Translations under genes and position numbers: made by a program
The notes under the pieces: generated by a model
What the model saw: only the letters and a program-made list of their open reading frames with translations
Databases searched by the model: none
Told to the model about the DNA's origin: nothing
Source: an uncultured Cocleimonas sp.
Lineage (GTDB): Bacteria; Pseudomonadota; Gammaproteobacteria; Thiotrichales; Thiotrichaceae
DNA length: 64,000 nucleotides
Reading direction: 5' to 3'
NCBI RefSeq assembly: GCF_947495625.1
Contig: NZ_CANLZW010000004.1
Coordinates: 124,001-188,000, forward strand
Shown here: piece by piece, positions 45,974 to 55,713 of the stretch
Layout: the number at the start of each line of letters is the position of its first letter
How positions within the stretch are numbered: position 1 is the stretch's first letter

Positions 45974-47527
45974 ATGAAAAGCACGCCATTGTTTCTAACG
46001 ATCAGCCTATCTTCTCTTTTACTTGCTCTTCCTATTACTTCTCATGCAGAGAATAATCCCCGCTCTATCGTTAAAGATTTTCTGACAATGGAATCAGAGA
46101 AAAGTGAAGAGACTGCACTACTCAATAGATTCAATAAGCTTCATCCATCAAACCAGAAAATAATTTTCTTTACATTAATAAGACTCAAACGCTCTGATTT
46201 GTTAGATTCAATCATTAAATCCGGATTTGATATTAACTATCTTTACGTAGGAAAATCACCGCTGCATTTTGCGATTGAAGACAAAAATCTGGATGCGATT
46301 AAAGTACTGGTGAAAAACAGTGCAGACCTCGAACTAAAAGATGAAGACCAGGAAAGCGCTTTAAAAAGTGCAGTCAGAACGGATGACATTGAGATGCTCA
46401 AATACCTGATAAGTCAGGGAGCAGATGTAAACACCGTCGGTAAAAGTGGCTCTTCACCACTCACTACAGCTGCGTATAAAGGCAATAAAGAGGCCATAGA
46501 ATTACTCGTTAAACACGACGCTAATCTACATATAAAACAACAGAAGAATGGTTGGACCTTGCTACATTATGCAGCTAATTACAATCATCCCCATCTTGTT
46601 GACTATCTGATTGATAATGGCATCGATGTCGATTCGCGTTCCAATAATGGCTGGAGCCCACTTTCGTTAGCCAGCAACAAAGGCAATACTGACGTTGTTT
46701 CACAATTATTAAAGCATTCGGCTGATATAGAGCTGCCCACCGAAAAATCAAAAAACACTCCGTTAATGACTGCAGCTGCCAATGGCCACACTGACATTGT
46801 AAAGATTCTTTTAGCGTCTGGCGCTAATCTCGAACGTACCAACAAATTCAAACACGGACCGCTATGGCTGGCAGCCCATTATAGTCATGCTAATACAGTA
46901 AAAGAGTTATTGAGCATTGTTAAAAAACCACAAGACATTTTATTAAAAGCCAGTAGTAAAGGCGATTATGAAGTTGTCAGAATGTTGCTTAAGAATGGCG
47001 TTGATATTCATGCGCGTGACAAAGACGGTTCAACAGCGTTACATTTGGCGGCAAGACATGGCCATTTAGAGGTTGTAAAACTCTTACACCAACAAGGTTC
47101 TGATATTCATGCGCTTGCTACAAATAAAAAAGACACGCCATTAATGAGAGCAGCTGGTTGGGGTCATAAAAACGTCATCAGATATTTAATAGATCAGGGT
47201 GCGAAAGTTGATATTCAAAATAAAACGGGCTGGACAGCTGCCCTATCAACTGCTCGTCACCATTCACTGGATACGCTTAAATTATTAATCGATAAAGGTG
47301 CAGACATTCATAAAACCACAAACAGTGGTTGGACTATAGTTATGCTGGCGGTTAAGGGCAAAAAAAGAGACACGCTGGAATACTTATTAAAGCAGGATGT
47401 AAACCTCTCTATTAAAAACAAAAAAGGTCAAACAGCGTTAGATCTTGCGCTTAAGTTCAAGAATAAACAAATCATAGAAATGATTAAAAAAGCAGAAAAA
47501 GATAGCGTTATTATTTCAAGTACTTAA
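45974..47527 (+). CDS. Exported ankyrin-repeat protein
   Basis: 517 residues. Signal peptide (LFLTISLSSLLLALPITSHA, cleavage near residue 25). A helical cap of about 60 residues is followed by roughly a dozen ankyrin repeats with the pattern G.TPLhhAA..Gh..hV..LL..GADh (NGWTLLHYAANYNHPHLVDYLI; DGSTALHLAARHGHLEVVKLL). Ankyrin arrays bind proteins; the signal peptide places this one in the periplasm or outside the cell. It precedes a shorter relative that lacks a signal peptide. No enzymatic domain seen. Confidence 0.9.
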   Translation: MKSTPLFLTISLSSLLLALPITSHAENNPRSIVKDFLTMESEKSEETALLNRFNKLHPSNQKIIFFTLIRLKRSDLLDSIIKSGFDINYLYVGKSPLHFAIEDKNLDAIKVLVKNSADLELKDEDQESALKSAVRTDDIEMLKYLISQGADVNTVGKSGSSPLTTAAYKGNKEAIELLVKHDANLHIKQQKNGWTLLHYAANYNHPHLVDYLIDNGIDVDSRSNNGWSPLSLASNKGNTDVVSQLLKHSADIELPTEKSKNTPLMTAAANGHTDIVKILLASGANLERTNKFKHGPLWLAAHYSHANTVKELLSIVKKPQDILLKASSKGDYEVVRMLLKNGVDIHARDKDGSTALHLAARHGHLEVVKLLHQQGSDIHALATNKKDTPLMRAAGWGHKNVIRYLIDQGAKVDIQNKTGWTAALSTARHHSLDTLKLLIDKGADIHKTTNSGWTIVMLAVKGKKRDTLEYLLKQDVNLSIKNKKGQTALDLALKFKNKQIIEMIKKAEKDSVIISST

Positions 47528-47594
47528 CAGCTAGACTGGGATTGATCAGAGTTAGACAGTCTACGCTCAGGGTAGATATTAAAAAAATAATATC

Positions 47595-47622
47595 AAAAAA
47601 GTACCTATAAGTGGGAGGGTGC
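47595..47622 (-). repeat. Dispersed repeat, copy 13 (diverged core)
   Basis: AAAAAAGTACCTATAAGTGG then GAGGGTGC. The core is changed to GTGGGAGGGTG but its length is kept. Confidence 0.75.
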
Positions 47623-47818
47623 CTAACTAGAAAAAACTATTCGAAAAACTATTTATAAGCGATTTTTTCAGCCTAACTAAAGATAGCAGTTGAATAATAT
47701 CCCGCTAATTAGCAGTCATTAACGATCAGTTCAGTAACCGTGTTTTACAATGAATCTTACTCGTTTAATTAACAACTCAATAACTAAAATAAAATAGTTA
47801 ATAAGAAACACACTGATT

Positions 47819-48427
47819 ATGAAATTCCCATCTTTATCATCTACTCTGAAATTGCTTAAGCCTTCGGCAAATTCAAATATTGATATAAAAAAAAGTGCTG
47901 ATAAAAACAAAATCCCAGAAAGCAACTTGTACGATAATATTGAAGAGATCATTTCGATTTATGACGCTCTAAATAACAGTAAAGAAGTCCTATTAAAATT
48001 TTATCAACTTAGTGAGATCCATCAACAAATACTGATTGTTACTTTAATAGAACATAATATTTTCGATACCTTAAAAGTGATTGTAGATTCTTCTTTCGAT
48101 GTGAATTTCTTGATTAGAGGTCAAACACCTTTACACTTTGCTATCCATGTTCAGAATACAAAAATGATAAAGTTGTTAATCGATCATGACGCTGACTTAG
48201 AACTTAAAGATAACTTCAAAGAAACAGCACTGAATTGTGCCGTTAGAATGGGTAGTAACGATATTATCAAATTCTTGCTGGAACAAGGTGCAAATGTGAA
48301 TACACATTCTAGCGATAACACCTCACCTTTAACTTTTGCAATTCAGGAAGGCAACAGCGAAGCGGTAAATATTCTACTTAAATATGGGGCGCTTCTTGAT
48401 CGTAGCCATCTGGTTAGAACACTTTAG
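47819..48427 (+). CDS. Short ankyrin-repeat protein without signal peptide
   Basis: 202 residues. The N-terminal 40 residues are polar (FPSLSSTLKLLKPSANSNID) with no signal peptide. From about residue 65 it matches the N-terminal cap and first three ankyrin repeats of the upstream gene (IIKSGFDINYL versus IVDSSFDVNFL; DADLELKD in both), then stops. It looks like a partial duplication that lost its export signal and most repeats; it may be cytoplasmic or a decaying copy. The frame is intact. Confidence 0.75.
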   Translation: MKFPSLSSTLKLLKPSANSNIDIKKSADKNKIPESNLYDNIEEIISIYDALNNSKEVLLKFYQLSEIHQQILIVTLIEHNIFDTLKVIVDSSFDVNFLIRGQTPLHFAIHVQNTKMIKLLIDHDADLELKDNFKETALNCAVRMGSNDIIKFLLEQGANVNTHSSDNTSPLTFAIQEGNSEAVNILLKYGALLDRSHLVRTL

Positions 48428-48485
48428 TGCTCGGTTCATCGATGTATATTTACAATATTCGAATTAAAATCATAAATATTTAAAC

Positions 48486-48513
48486 AAAAACTCGCTATAA
48501 GTGGGGGGGTGTA
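48486..48513 (-). repeat. Dispersed repeat, copy 14
   Basis: AAAAACTCGCTATAAGTGGG then GGGGTGTA. It lies 58 bp after the short ankyrin gene and 15 bp before the DUF1415 ATG, so it is in that gene's leader. Confidence 0.8.
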
Positions 48514-48527
48514 TTTACAATACACGA

Positions 48528-49088
48528 ATGACTACTTTACCCACATCAAATACAGAATTTAAAGCAATTAGCCAAACTCAAAAATGGCTAAACACGGTTA
48601 TTATCGAACATTCAATTTGTCCGTTTGCTAAACGCGAATTCGTGAATAACACGATTTACTACGAACTGATCGAACAATCCGGAATCGAACAACAACTTGA
48701 GCAACTCATCATCAATTGTGAAAAGCTCGACAATGATGCTGCTATCGAAACGAGCCTGTTAATTTTTCCTGATTCTCTTTCTGACTTTGATGATTATCTC
48801 GATTTTTTAGAGATAGCAGATGCCTTGATGCATAAACAAGGTTATGAAGGCATTTACCAATTAGCCAGTTTTCACCCACAGTATCTATTTGCTGATTCCG
48901 ATGAAAATGACGCGAGTAATTACACCAATCGATCACCCTACCCGATGCTACATTTACTTCGCGAAGCTAGTTTAGAAAAAGTATTAGAGAGCTATCCAAA
49001 CCCTGAGAATATCCCAGAAAGAAATATAGAACTGACTCGTAACTTAGGTCTTAACACGATGCAGAAACTATTATCAGATTGCTTCTAA
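48528..49088 (+). CDS. DUF1415 family protein
   Basis: 186 residues, soluble. Recognisable DUF1415 blocks: TQKWLNTVIIEHSICPFAKRE near the start, LLIFPDSLSDFDDYLDFLEIADALM in the middle, YQLASFHPQYLFAD and NYTNRSPYPMLHLLREAS later. The function of the family is unknown. The start ATG at 48528 is preferred; the in-frame GTG at 48501 lies inside the dispersed repeat. A Cys in ICPFAK is conserved in the family and could be functional. Confidence 0.9.
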   Translation: MTTLPTSNTEFKAISQTQKWLNTVIIEHSICPFAKREFVNNTIYYELIEQSGIEQQLEQLIINCEKLDNDAAIETSLLIFPDSLSDFDDYLDFLEIADALMHKQGYEGIYQLASFHPQYLFADSDENDASNYTNRSPYPMLHLLREASLEKVLESYPNPENIPERNIELTRNLGLNTMQKLLSDCF

Positions 49089-49210
49089 GAATGAAAAATA
49101 AATTCATGATTTATTAACAGTTTGAAGTTATTCTTAAATAATAAATCTAAAAACACATTACAAATCCCCCAACTCAATAAACAGACTAATGATAAACAAA
49201 GGATCAATAA

Positions 49211-50587
49211 ATGGATGACAAAATAATTGTAGGAAGTGAAGAATGGCTCAGCTTCCCTAATTTGGGTATTCCCGCAATTAAAGCACGTGTAGATTCAGGT
49301 GCAAAAACTTCATCATTGCATGCTGATAATATCAGTACGTTTAAACGTAACGGTACCCCTTGGGTAACATTTGAGGTTCACCCGTTACAGAAAAATAGAC
49401 GTACTGTTGTTCGTTGTGAAGCCGCTGTAGTAGATAGAAGAAACATTAAAAGCTCTAACGGAACCACTGAAAAACGTTATGTAATAAGCACACAATTAAG
49501 TGCAGGCGATCATAGCTGGGATGTTGAGTTGACTCTGACCAATCGCGATTCGATGGGTTACCGCATGTTGCTTGGTCGCGAAGCAATGAGACATAGAATG
49601 CTGGTTGATCCGGCAGAAAGTTGCAACCTGGGCAGTGTAAGCAAAGAGCAACTTAAAGGACATTATGGCACCAATAAGCAACCTCAAGATGGTTTAAAGA
49701 TTGGTATTTTAGCGAGTAATCCTAATCTTTATAGTAATCAACGTTTAATGGAAGCTGCAGAGGAACATGGTCATCAAGCCGTATTTCTAAATATGCGCCA
49801 TTGTTATATGAAAATGGATGCTGAAGAGCCAGAGATTCATTATCGAGGCGGTCGATTACTGAATGATTTGGATGCCGTTATCACCAGAATTCGCCCTAGT
49901 ATGACTTTCTATGGCTGTGCCTTGGCCCGTCAGTTTGAAAGTATGGGGATCTATACCACTAACACATCTACAGCGATAACTCAGTCCCGAGATAAGTTGT
50001 TTTCTTTACAGTTATTGATAAAGAAGGGTTTGAATATACCTACCACTGGTTTCGCCAATTCCCCTATTGATACCAATGACCTTATCGACATGGTGGGTGG
50101 TGCGCCATTAATTGTAAAACTTTTAGAAGGCACTCAAGGCAGCGGCGTGGTATTGGCTGAAACCCGTAAAGCAGCAGAAAGTGTAATCAATGCATTTAAA
50201 GCCCTTCATGCAAATTTATTGGTACAGGAATTCGTTAAAGAAGCGGATGGTAAAGACTTACGTTGTTTTGTAATCGACAACAAAGTAGTTGCGACGATTC
50301 AACGTGAAGCGGCACCAGGAGAGTTTAGAGCTAATCTACATCTTGGTGGTACTGCATCAGTGGTTCGTATCAGTTCAGAAGAGCGAAAATTAGCGTTAGA
50401 TGCTGCTAAAACCTTAGGTTTAAAAGTTGCAGGTGTTGATATTATTCGTTCGTCTAAAGGCCCGCTACTGTTAGAGGTAAACTCTTCACCAGGCCTGGAA
50501 GGTATTGAAACAGCAACAGGTAAAGACATTGCGGGCATGGTAATTTCTTCAATCGAAAAGAAGTTACGCTGGAAAAAACCTGCATAA
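49211..50587 (+). CDS. Retropepsin-like protease domain fused to RimK-type ATP-grasp ligase
   Basis: 458 residues. Residues about 1-140 match the putative ATP-dependent zinc protease / retropepsin-like family (PF05618 type): [22 protein letters not shown] with the DSGA active-site motif, then [12 protein letters not shown]. Residues about 155-455 are a RimK-type ATP-grasp ligase: [61 protein letters not shown], and [26 protein letters not shown]. RimK enzymes add glutamate to a protein or small acceptor; the fused peptidase could trim or process it. Convergent with ccoI, only 4 bp apart. Confidence 0.88.
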   Translation: MDDKIIVGSEEWLSFPNLGIPAIKARVDSGAKTSSLHADNISTFKRNGTPWVTFEVHPLQKNRRTVVRCEAAVVDRRNIKSSNGTTEKRYVISTQLSAGDHSWDVELTLTNRDSMGYRMLLGREAMRHRMLVDPAESCNLGSVSKEQLKGHYGTNKQPQDGLKIGILASNPNLYSNQRLMEAAEEHGHQAVFLNMRHCYMKMDAEEPEIHYRGGRLLNDLDAVITRIRPSMTFYGCALARQFESMGIYTTNTSTAITQSRDKLFSLQLLIKKGLNIPTTGFANSPIDTNDLIDMVGGAPLIVKLLEGTQGSGVVLAETRKAAESVINAFKALHANLLVQEFVKEADGKDLRCFVIDNKVVATIQREAAPGEFRANLHLGGTASVVRISSEERKLALDAAKTLGLKVAGVDIIRSSKGPLLLEVNSSPGLEGIETATGKDIAGMVISSIEKKLRWKKPA

Positions 50588-50591
50588 AAAC

Positions 50592-53009
50592 TTACTTGAG
50601 TCTTAACGCGTTTAAAACCACCAATAAAGAACTCATCGACATTCCAATTGCTGCCATCCAGGGTGTAACAAAACCCATGGCAGCAATAGGTACGGCAACC
50701 ACATTGTATAAAATTGCCCAGCTAAAATTCTGATGGATGATTGTTTGCATGCGCTTTGATAAGGTAATCGAAGCAGGTATCTGATTTAAATCTTCAGCTA
50801 ATAAGATCATATCAGCGCTTGCCTGGGCTAATTGTGAACCCTTTCCCATGGCAATGGATACATTGGCTGCAGCAAGCACAGGCGCATCATTCACGCCATC
50901 GCCTATCATGGCAACTACTTCACCTTTAGATTGCAGTGCTTGTACGGCATTTAGTTTATCAGCAGGAAGTAACTTTGCCTGATAATTAGTAATTCCTAGC
51001 GTTTCTGCCACTGATTTTACTGCGGCATCATTATCACCACTGAGCAAACTGACATTGATACCGGCTGATTGTAGAGAAGTAATCGCTGATTTTGATTCTT
51101 CTCTGATTTCATCCTGTAAATGAAACGCGGCTATCCATTCCCCTTTTTTTGCCAGGTAAACGGTAGAAACTGGAGAATCTATATTGGTATTGAATGTATT
51201 ATCTGGCAAATCCATTTCTGCCAATTGGTTCGCATAATTAAAAGAACCTAAGCGGAACTCTTGGTTTTGATAATCACCTGTAACTCCTTTACCTGACTCT
51301 GCTGAGAGTTTGTCGAAAACAACGTGACTGTTAGTAATCTCCGAAAGGGCTTTAGCGAGAGGATGTTCAGAAGCAGCCTCCAATCCAGCAGCAAACTGCA
51401 TGCACTTTGATTTGTCAAAACTACCTAATACATCAATACCGATAAGTTGATGTCTTCCATGAGTCAATGTGCCTGTTTTATCAAAGATAACGTGAGTCAC
51501 TTTACTTAAGGTTTCTAAGGCGTGACCTCTGGTGGTCAACACACCTTTTTGTGTGAGATTACCTGTGGTGGCCGTTAAAGCTGCTGGAGTAGCTAATGAC
51601 AAGGCGCAAGGGCATGTGATCACTAACACTGATAAAGCCACCCAGAAAGCTCTTGAAGGGTCTATAAACCACCATGCTATAAATACCAGTAACGCAACTC
51701 CGAGAAGTGCTAAAACAAACCATGCGGCACTTTTATCTGCAAACTTGGCTAGATTAGGTTTTTCGGTTTGAGCACGATCCAGCAAACGAATAATGGATGA
51801 AAGCATGGTGCTATCGCCCAATTTCATGACTTTCATCGTCAATGGGCTTTCAACGTTTAAGGTGCCACCAATAAGTTCGTCACCGAATTGTTTTTGTAAG
51901 GGCATATTCTCGCCGGTAAGTAGTGATTCATTTACACTACTGGTTCCCTCAATAACATTCCCATCGGCTGGAATAGTTTCACCCGGTTTAATGATAACTT
52001 TGTCTTCCAGCGCCAACTCATTGGCTGCGATGACAGTTTGAATTTCATTGCCCTGCTCGTCTTTATCGAGGCGCGTCGCAGTTTGTGGCAATAACCGGAC
52101 TAAAGCATCCGCAACCTGCCCTGCTTTATGTCTGACACCCATTTCAAAGAATCGACCGAGCAACAAAAAGAAGGTAAACATCACCACCGAATCGAAATAC
52201 ACTTCGCCAGTATTGGTTAACGTTGCCCAGATACTCGCCAGATAAGCGCTTCCAATAGCTAATGAAACAGGTACATCCATGCCAAAATGACGACGCTTTA
52301 GATCGCGCCAGGCAGAGGTAAAAAACACGCGAGAAGAATAAAACACCACAGGCGTGGTAATGATCAAACTAATCCAGCGCAGGAAATGCAGCATGGAGTC
52401 AGACATATCAGAACTTTCACCAATATAGATAGCAATTGCTGGCATCATCACCTGCATCATTCCCATACCAGCTAGCGCAATACGTCTTAAAGCTAATGAT
52501 TTTTCTTTTTTCTGCAGGGTTTCCATGCGACCGGGGTCAAAAGGATGAGCGTGATAACCGATGTCTACAATTGCTTGCAGAACTTCACTAAGTTTTATCT
52601 GGTCATTATTCCACTTTAAACTGGCTCGACTTGTTGAATAATTTATGCGGAATTCAATAACACCGGGTAAAGCTAACACATGCTTTTCGTTTAACCAGAC
52701 ACAGGCTGCACAAACTATGCCTTCCAGGACTAAAGACGCTTCACGAATGGTGCCATCTTCAGAATGGACAAAACTTTTTTGTAATGATTCATTATCGTAA
52801 ACAAAAAGCTCTTCAGGAATTAAATCTTCAGCTTTTCTGGAATTGGTAGTGCGGTGTTTGTAAAAATCTGTGAGGCCGTTTTCAACGATTGCTTCAGCGA
52901 CCGCTTTGCAACCGTTGCAACACATTGGTTGCTGTTTGTTATCGATAACAACCGTGTAGGACGAACCATTTGGTACAGGGAGTCCACAGTGAAAACAATC
53001 TTGAGACAT
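50592..53009 (-). CDS. ccoI: CcoI/FixI copper-transporting P1B-type ATPase
   Basis: Supplies copper for assembly of cbb3 oxidase. 805 residues: an N-terminal Cys-rich metal-binding domain (CFHCGLPV, MCCNGCKAVAEAI), an HMA domain with GIVCAACVWL, eight TM helices, TCPCALSLATP copper site, phosphorylation motif DKTGTLT, HP motif in ASEHPLAKAL and hinge GDGVNDAPVL. It is followed by no ccoS in this window, although CcoS usually accompanies CcoI. It lies downstream of ccoN-ccoO-ccoQ-ccoP, ccoG and a ccoH-like gene on the same strand. Confidence 0.94.
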   Translation of the reverse strand: MSQDCFHCGLPVPNGSSYTVVIDNKQQPMCCNGCKAVAEAIVENGLTDFYKHRTTNSRKAEDLIPEELFVYDNESLQKSFVHSEDGTIREASLVLEGIVCAACVWLNEKHVLALPGVIEFRINYSTSRASLKWNNDQIKLSEVLQAIVDIGYHAHPFDPGRMETLQKKEKSLALRRIALAGMGMMQVMMPAIAIYIGESSDMSDSMLHFLRWISLIITTPVVFYSSRVFFTSAWRDLKRRHFGMDVPVSLAIGSAYLASIWATLTNTGEVYFDSVVMFTFFLLLGRFFEMGVRHKAGQVADALVRLLPQTATRLDKDEQGNEIQTVIAANELALEDKVIIKPGETIPADGNVIEGTSSVNESLLTGENMPLQKQFGDELIGGTLNVESPLTMKVMKLGDSTMLSSIIRLLDRAQTEKPNLAKFADKSAAWFVLALLGVALLVFIAWWFIDPSRAFWVALSVLVITCPCALSLATPAALTATTGNLTQKGVLTTRGHALETLSKVTHVIFDKTGTLTHGRHQLIGIDVLGSFDKSKCMQFAAGLEAASEHPLAKALSEITNSHVVFDKLSAESGKGVTGDYQNQEFRLGSFNYANQLAEMDLPDNTFNTNIDSPVSTVYLAKKGEWIAAFHLQDEIREESKSAITSLQSAGINVSLLSGDNDAAVKSVAETLGITNYQAKLLPADKLNAVQALQSKGEVVAMIGDGVNDAPVLAAANVSIAMGKGSQLAQASADMILLAEDLNQIPASITLSKRMQTIIHQNFSWAILYNVVAVPIAAMGFVTPWMAAIGMSMSSLLVVLNALRLK

Positions 53010-53059
53010 GAGTGTATGCGTTTAACCGTGAACGAGTGAGTGCTGTAAAACAAAGCTTA

Positions 53060-53145
53060 AAAAAGTGCCTATAAGTAGGGGGGTGACTTTTCTGGCTCTT
53101 GGTGAGCCTAGAAAAGCCACCCCCCTACTTTTAAGCTGTTTTTTC
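53060..53145. repeat. Inverted pair of dispersed repeats forming a long hairpin (copies 15 and 16)
   Basis: Left arm AAAAAAGTGCCTATAAGTAG then GGGGGTGACTTTTCTGGCTC (G-rich, from 53059/53060). Right arm from about 53104: GAGCCTAGAAAAGCCACCCC then CCTACTTTTAAGCTGTTTTTT. Complementarity extends past the repeat cores through GACTTTTCT-GGCTC/GAGCCTAGAAAAGCC to a 5-base loop. It sits between the ccoH-like stop and the ccoI start (both minus) and could end or weaken transcription into ccoI. Confidence 0.85.
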
Positions 53146-53154
53146 TGGAAACTA

Positions 53155-54084
53155 TTAGCGTAAACGCTTTTGTTCCACATCTGGCTCACCTTCAGCACAT
53201 TCTGGTGTAACAATCTTACCATCGACGATTGAAGATACTACAGATTCACCTTTAATCTCATGCTCTGCCATATTTTCTCCTTCACCTTTGATCACAAGAA
53301 TCTTCATTTCCCAACACCCTAATAAAGGCAGTGAAACAGGAACCGAATATTTTCCAGCATGGTTTTCTTTATCCGTCTCTGTAAGCGTATAGAGTTTATC
53401 GTAGCTCATATCAGAAGCGCGTCTAAATTCAGAAGTAACCGTTGCATCACTGATTGGATTACCCGAGCGATCTTTGACGATTAGATTAAAATTAGTCTCA
53501 GTATCAACAATAGGTGATTGGTCCCAACCGCCTGATACTCGCCAACCTCTTTCACGTTGCTTTTTCATTTTTTCTACATAGACATTAAACTGGTGTTCTT
53601 CATCTTGTAGATCATTCGAAACAGCACCCGTGAACTGTGAGCTGATATTGACGCCAACATCTTCACTGGCTGCTTTGGGTAATAATATTTTCGCTAAGCC
53701 AGTATCTAATCCACCCGTAGCTGATGAAATGATAAAACTATCAACCGTTGCCAGTAGAATAAAAAACACAATGATGAGTGCTGGAGCCATATGCATCCCA
53801 CGTTTGATGTCTTCTCCTTCAATCAAGCGACGTTCTTCATGGACACCAGTGATAATACCGAGACCATAAGGAATCATCATGAAGAACGCAAAGTGAATCG
53901 CAAAAACATCAATGCCTACCCAATGAGTAACCGATAACGGCACATAGATAAGAAGCATTAAGGCAGCTGTAGCTAGCGCAGACATCTTTCCACCCCAGCG
54001 GATGATCTTGTAAAAGACAAAGAACAGGAAAAATGCCAGTAGTGAGCCAAAACCCAGGGTCACTACGAGATTGTAATTACTCAT
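53155..54084 (-). CDS. ccoH: CcoH/FixH-like protein with extra N-terminal membrane segments
   Basis: 309 residues. The C-terminal part, from about residue 95, matches FixH: one TM (APALIIVFFILLATVDSFIIS), then RERGWRVSGGWDQSPIVDTETNFNLIVKDRSGNPI and LPLLGCWEMKILV. The first 90 residues add about three more hydrophobic helices (LVVTLGFGSLLAFFLFFVFYK; ALMLLIYVPLSVTHWVG; FAIHFAFFMMIPYGLGIITGV), longer than the usual CcoH of about 170 residues. CcoH stabilises cbb3 assembly. Its position between ccoG and ccoI supports the call. Confidence 0.82.
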   Translation of the reverse strand: MSNYNLVVTLGFGSLLAFFLFFVFYKIIRWGGKMSALATAALMLLIYVPLSVTHWVGIDVFAIHFAFFMMIPYGLGIITGVHEERRLIEGEDIKRGMHMAPALIIVFFILLATVDSFIISSATGGLDTGLAKILLPKAASEDVGVNISSQFTGAVSNDLQDEEHQFNVYVEKMKKQRERGWRVSGGWDQSPIVDTETNFNLIVKDRSGNPISDATVTSEFRRASDMSYDKLYTLTETDKENHAGKYSVPVSLPLLGCWEMKILVIKGEGENMAEHEIKGESVVSSIVDGKIVTPECAEGEPDVEQKRLR

Positions 54085-54169
54085 TAATTAATACTCTATG
54101 TTGCATGTTTGCTTATTTACTAAATTGCTAGATGAATAGCTATAAACCATACTATAAGTCATAGTTACT

Positions 54170-55582
54170 TTATGGCGTTATAAACTGAGAATCTATATAA
54201 AGAGGCTCTTTAACTTCACCTGTTTTAGGCGTAAGCACAAATTGGAATTCAGTATTATTAGTCAATGATTTAGCAGGGTCACGTCTCACTTTCACCATGA
54301 CTCTTTGCTTTTCATCAGGCTTTAATAAGACTTCTTTAATCTGCCCCATGTCGACTTCCGCTCCATCAAGACCTTTTAAACTCAAGCTAAAGCTAACATC
54401 GTACATTGATTTATTATCTACCTTTAATTCGTATCTATTCAAAATACGACCATCAGATAAGGACACATATAGCGGGCTTCTAATTTGTCTTGCGGTACTT
54501 TCAACGATCTTCTTACCACTCATGCTCCACATCAGGAAAGCAATCGCACCGATCATAGCCAAACCATAACCATAAGTTCTTAACTTGAAGAAGTGAGTTT
54601 TACCGTGTTCCAAACCATTTTCTGATTCATAACGAATCAATCCACGGTCCCAGCCACGAGCATCCATAATAGAATCACAGGCATCTACACATAGACCACA
54701 TTGAATACAGGCATATTGCATACCATCACGAATATCGATGCCAACAGGGCAGACCTGAACACATAAACCACAATCTACACAATCTCCAACACCAGCTGCT
54801 TTTCTGGCTTCTTGAGTTTTCAGTGCTTTTACAGGCTTTGCGCGGCCAGCTGTGCCCTCACCTCTCTCAGGATCATAAGCTGGAACCAATGTATCTTTAT
54901 CGATCATGACGCTCTGGAAACGAGAGTAAGGACATACATGCTGACAAACTTTTTCGCGCATTAAACCCGCAGCGAGATATGTCGTTGTCATCAAACCAAA
55001 AGTAGCGAAATATGAAACTGATGGCGCTTGACCAGTAAAAAACTTAACGATTAAATCTGGCGCATAACCCCAATAAAGAATAAATGATAAACCCGTCCAA
55101 AAGGCAAGAAACAGCCATAAAAAATGCGTTGAGCCTTTTTTGAGAATCTTTTCGCCATTCCAGGGTTGTTTATCTAGACGAATACGCTTTACACGATCAC
55201 CTTGAATCATCTTCTCTATTGAACGAAAAGCATCCGTCCATAAAGTCTGGAAACAGAAATAACCACAGAAAGCACGACCGACTAACGCCGTAGAAAAGAA
55301 TAATAAAACGGCAGCCAGAAATAATAGTGCCGCTAACCAGAATATATCCTGGGCATGAACAACCAGTCCAAAAATATAAAACTTTCTTGCCGTCATATCA
55401 AAAAGAACGGCCTGCGGATCACCTACTGGTCTACTCCACGGTATCCACGGTAAAATAAAATAAACCAGATATGCCAAATACAGTGTTACAGATTTGAATA
55501 GTCTGAAACGCCCTTTAATGGAACGTGGGTGTATAGTTACAGATTCTGCAACTACTGGAATTGGAAAGTCACTCATTATCAA
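54170..55582 (-). CDS. ccoG: CcoG, cbb3 oxidase accessory 4Fe-4S membrane protein
   Basis: 470 residues with about five TM helices and two ferredoxin-type motif sets: CVDCGLCVQVCPVGID and CIQCGLCVDACDSIM. CGYFCFQTLWTD and VCQHVCPYSRFQ are further conserved metal-binding stretches. CcoG reduces cupric copper for CcoI and the oxidase. The C-terminal periplasmic Ig-like domain is seen after the last TM (NRYELKVDNKSMYDVSFSLS). Between ccoP and this gene is a strong stem-loop. Confidence 0.94.
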   Translation of the reverse strand: MIMSDFPIPVVAESVTIHPRSIKGRFRLFKSVTLYLAYLVYFILPWIPWSRPVGDPQAVLFDMTARKFYIFGLVVHAQDIFWLAALLFLAAVLLFFSTALVGRAFCGYFCFQTLWTDAFRSIEKMIQGDRVKRIRLDKQPWNGEKILKKGSTHFLWLFLAFWTGLSFILYWGYAPDLIVKFFTGQAPSVSYFATFGLMTTTYLAAGLMREKVCQHVCPYSRFQSVMIDKDTLVPAYDPERGEGTAGRAKPVKALKTQEARKAAGVGDCVDCGLCVQVCPVGIDIRDGMQYACIQCGLCVDACDSIMDARGWDRGLIRYESENGLEHGKTHFFKLRTYGYGLAMIGAIAFLMWSMSGKKIVESTARQIRSPLYVSLSDGRILNRYELKVDNKSMYDVSFSLSLKGLDGAEVDMGQIKEVLLKPDEKQRVMVKVRRDPAKSLTNNTEFQFVLTPKTGEVKEPLYIDSQFITP

Positions 55583-55652
55583 TACCTGACATAATATTTA
55601 ATAGCTTTTAAGTCTACTTAAACCATTAATAAGAACATTAATTAAAATCAAA

Positions 55653-55675
55653 TACGGCCGGAAAAACCGGCCGTA
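55653..55675. terminator. Perfect 9-bp stem-loop after ccoP
   Basis: TACGGCCGG, loop AAAAA, CCGGCCGTA. On the minus strand it lies 39 bp past the ccoP stop and is followed by TTTGATTTTAATT, a weak T-rich tail. It probably attenuates transcription into ccoG or stabilises the ccoNOQP mRNA. Confidence 0.75.
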
Positions 55676-55713
55676 AATAACATATATATTCTAAAATAAT
55701 TAACTAAGTGATT

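Noticed and set aside
47731-47952. Minus-strand hydrophobic 73-residue frame overlapping the short ankyrin gene
   Set aside because: Overlaps a real ankyrin gene in another frame; hydrophobicity is explained by the complementary AT-rich codons.
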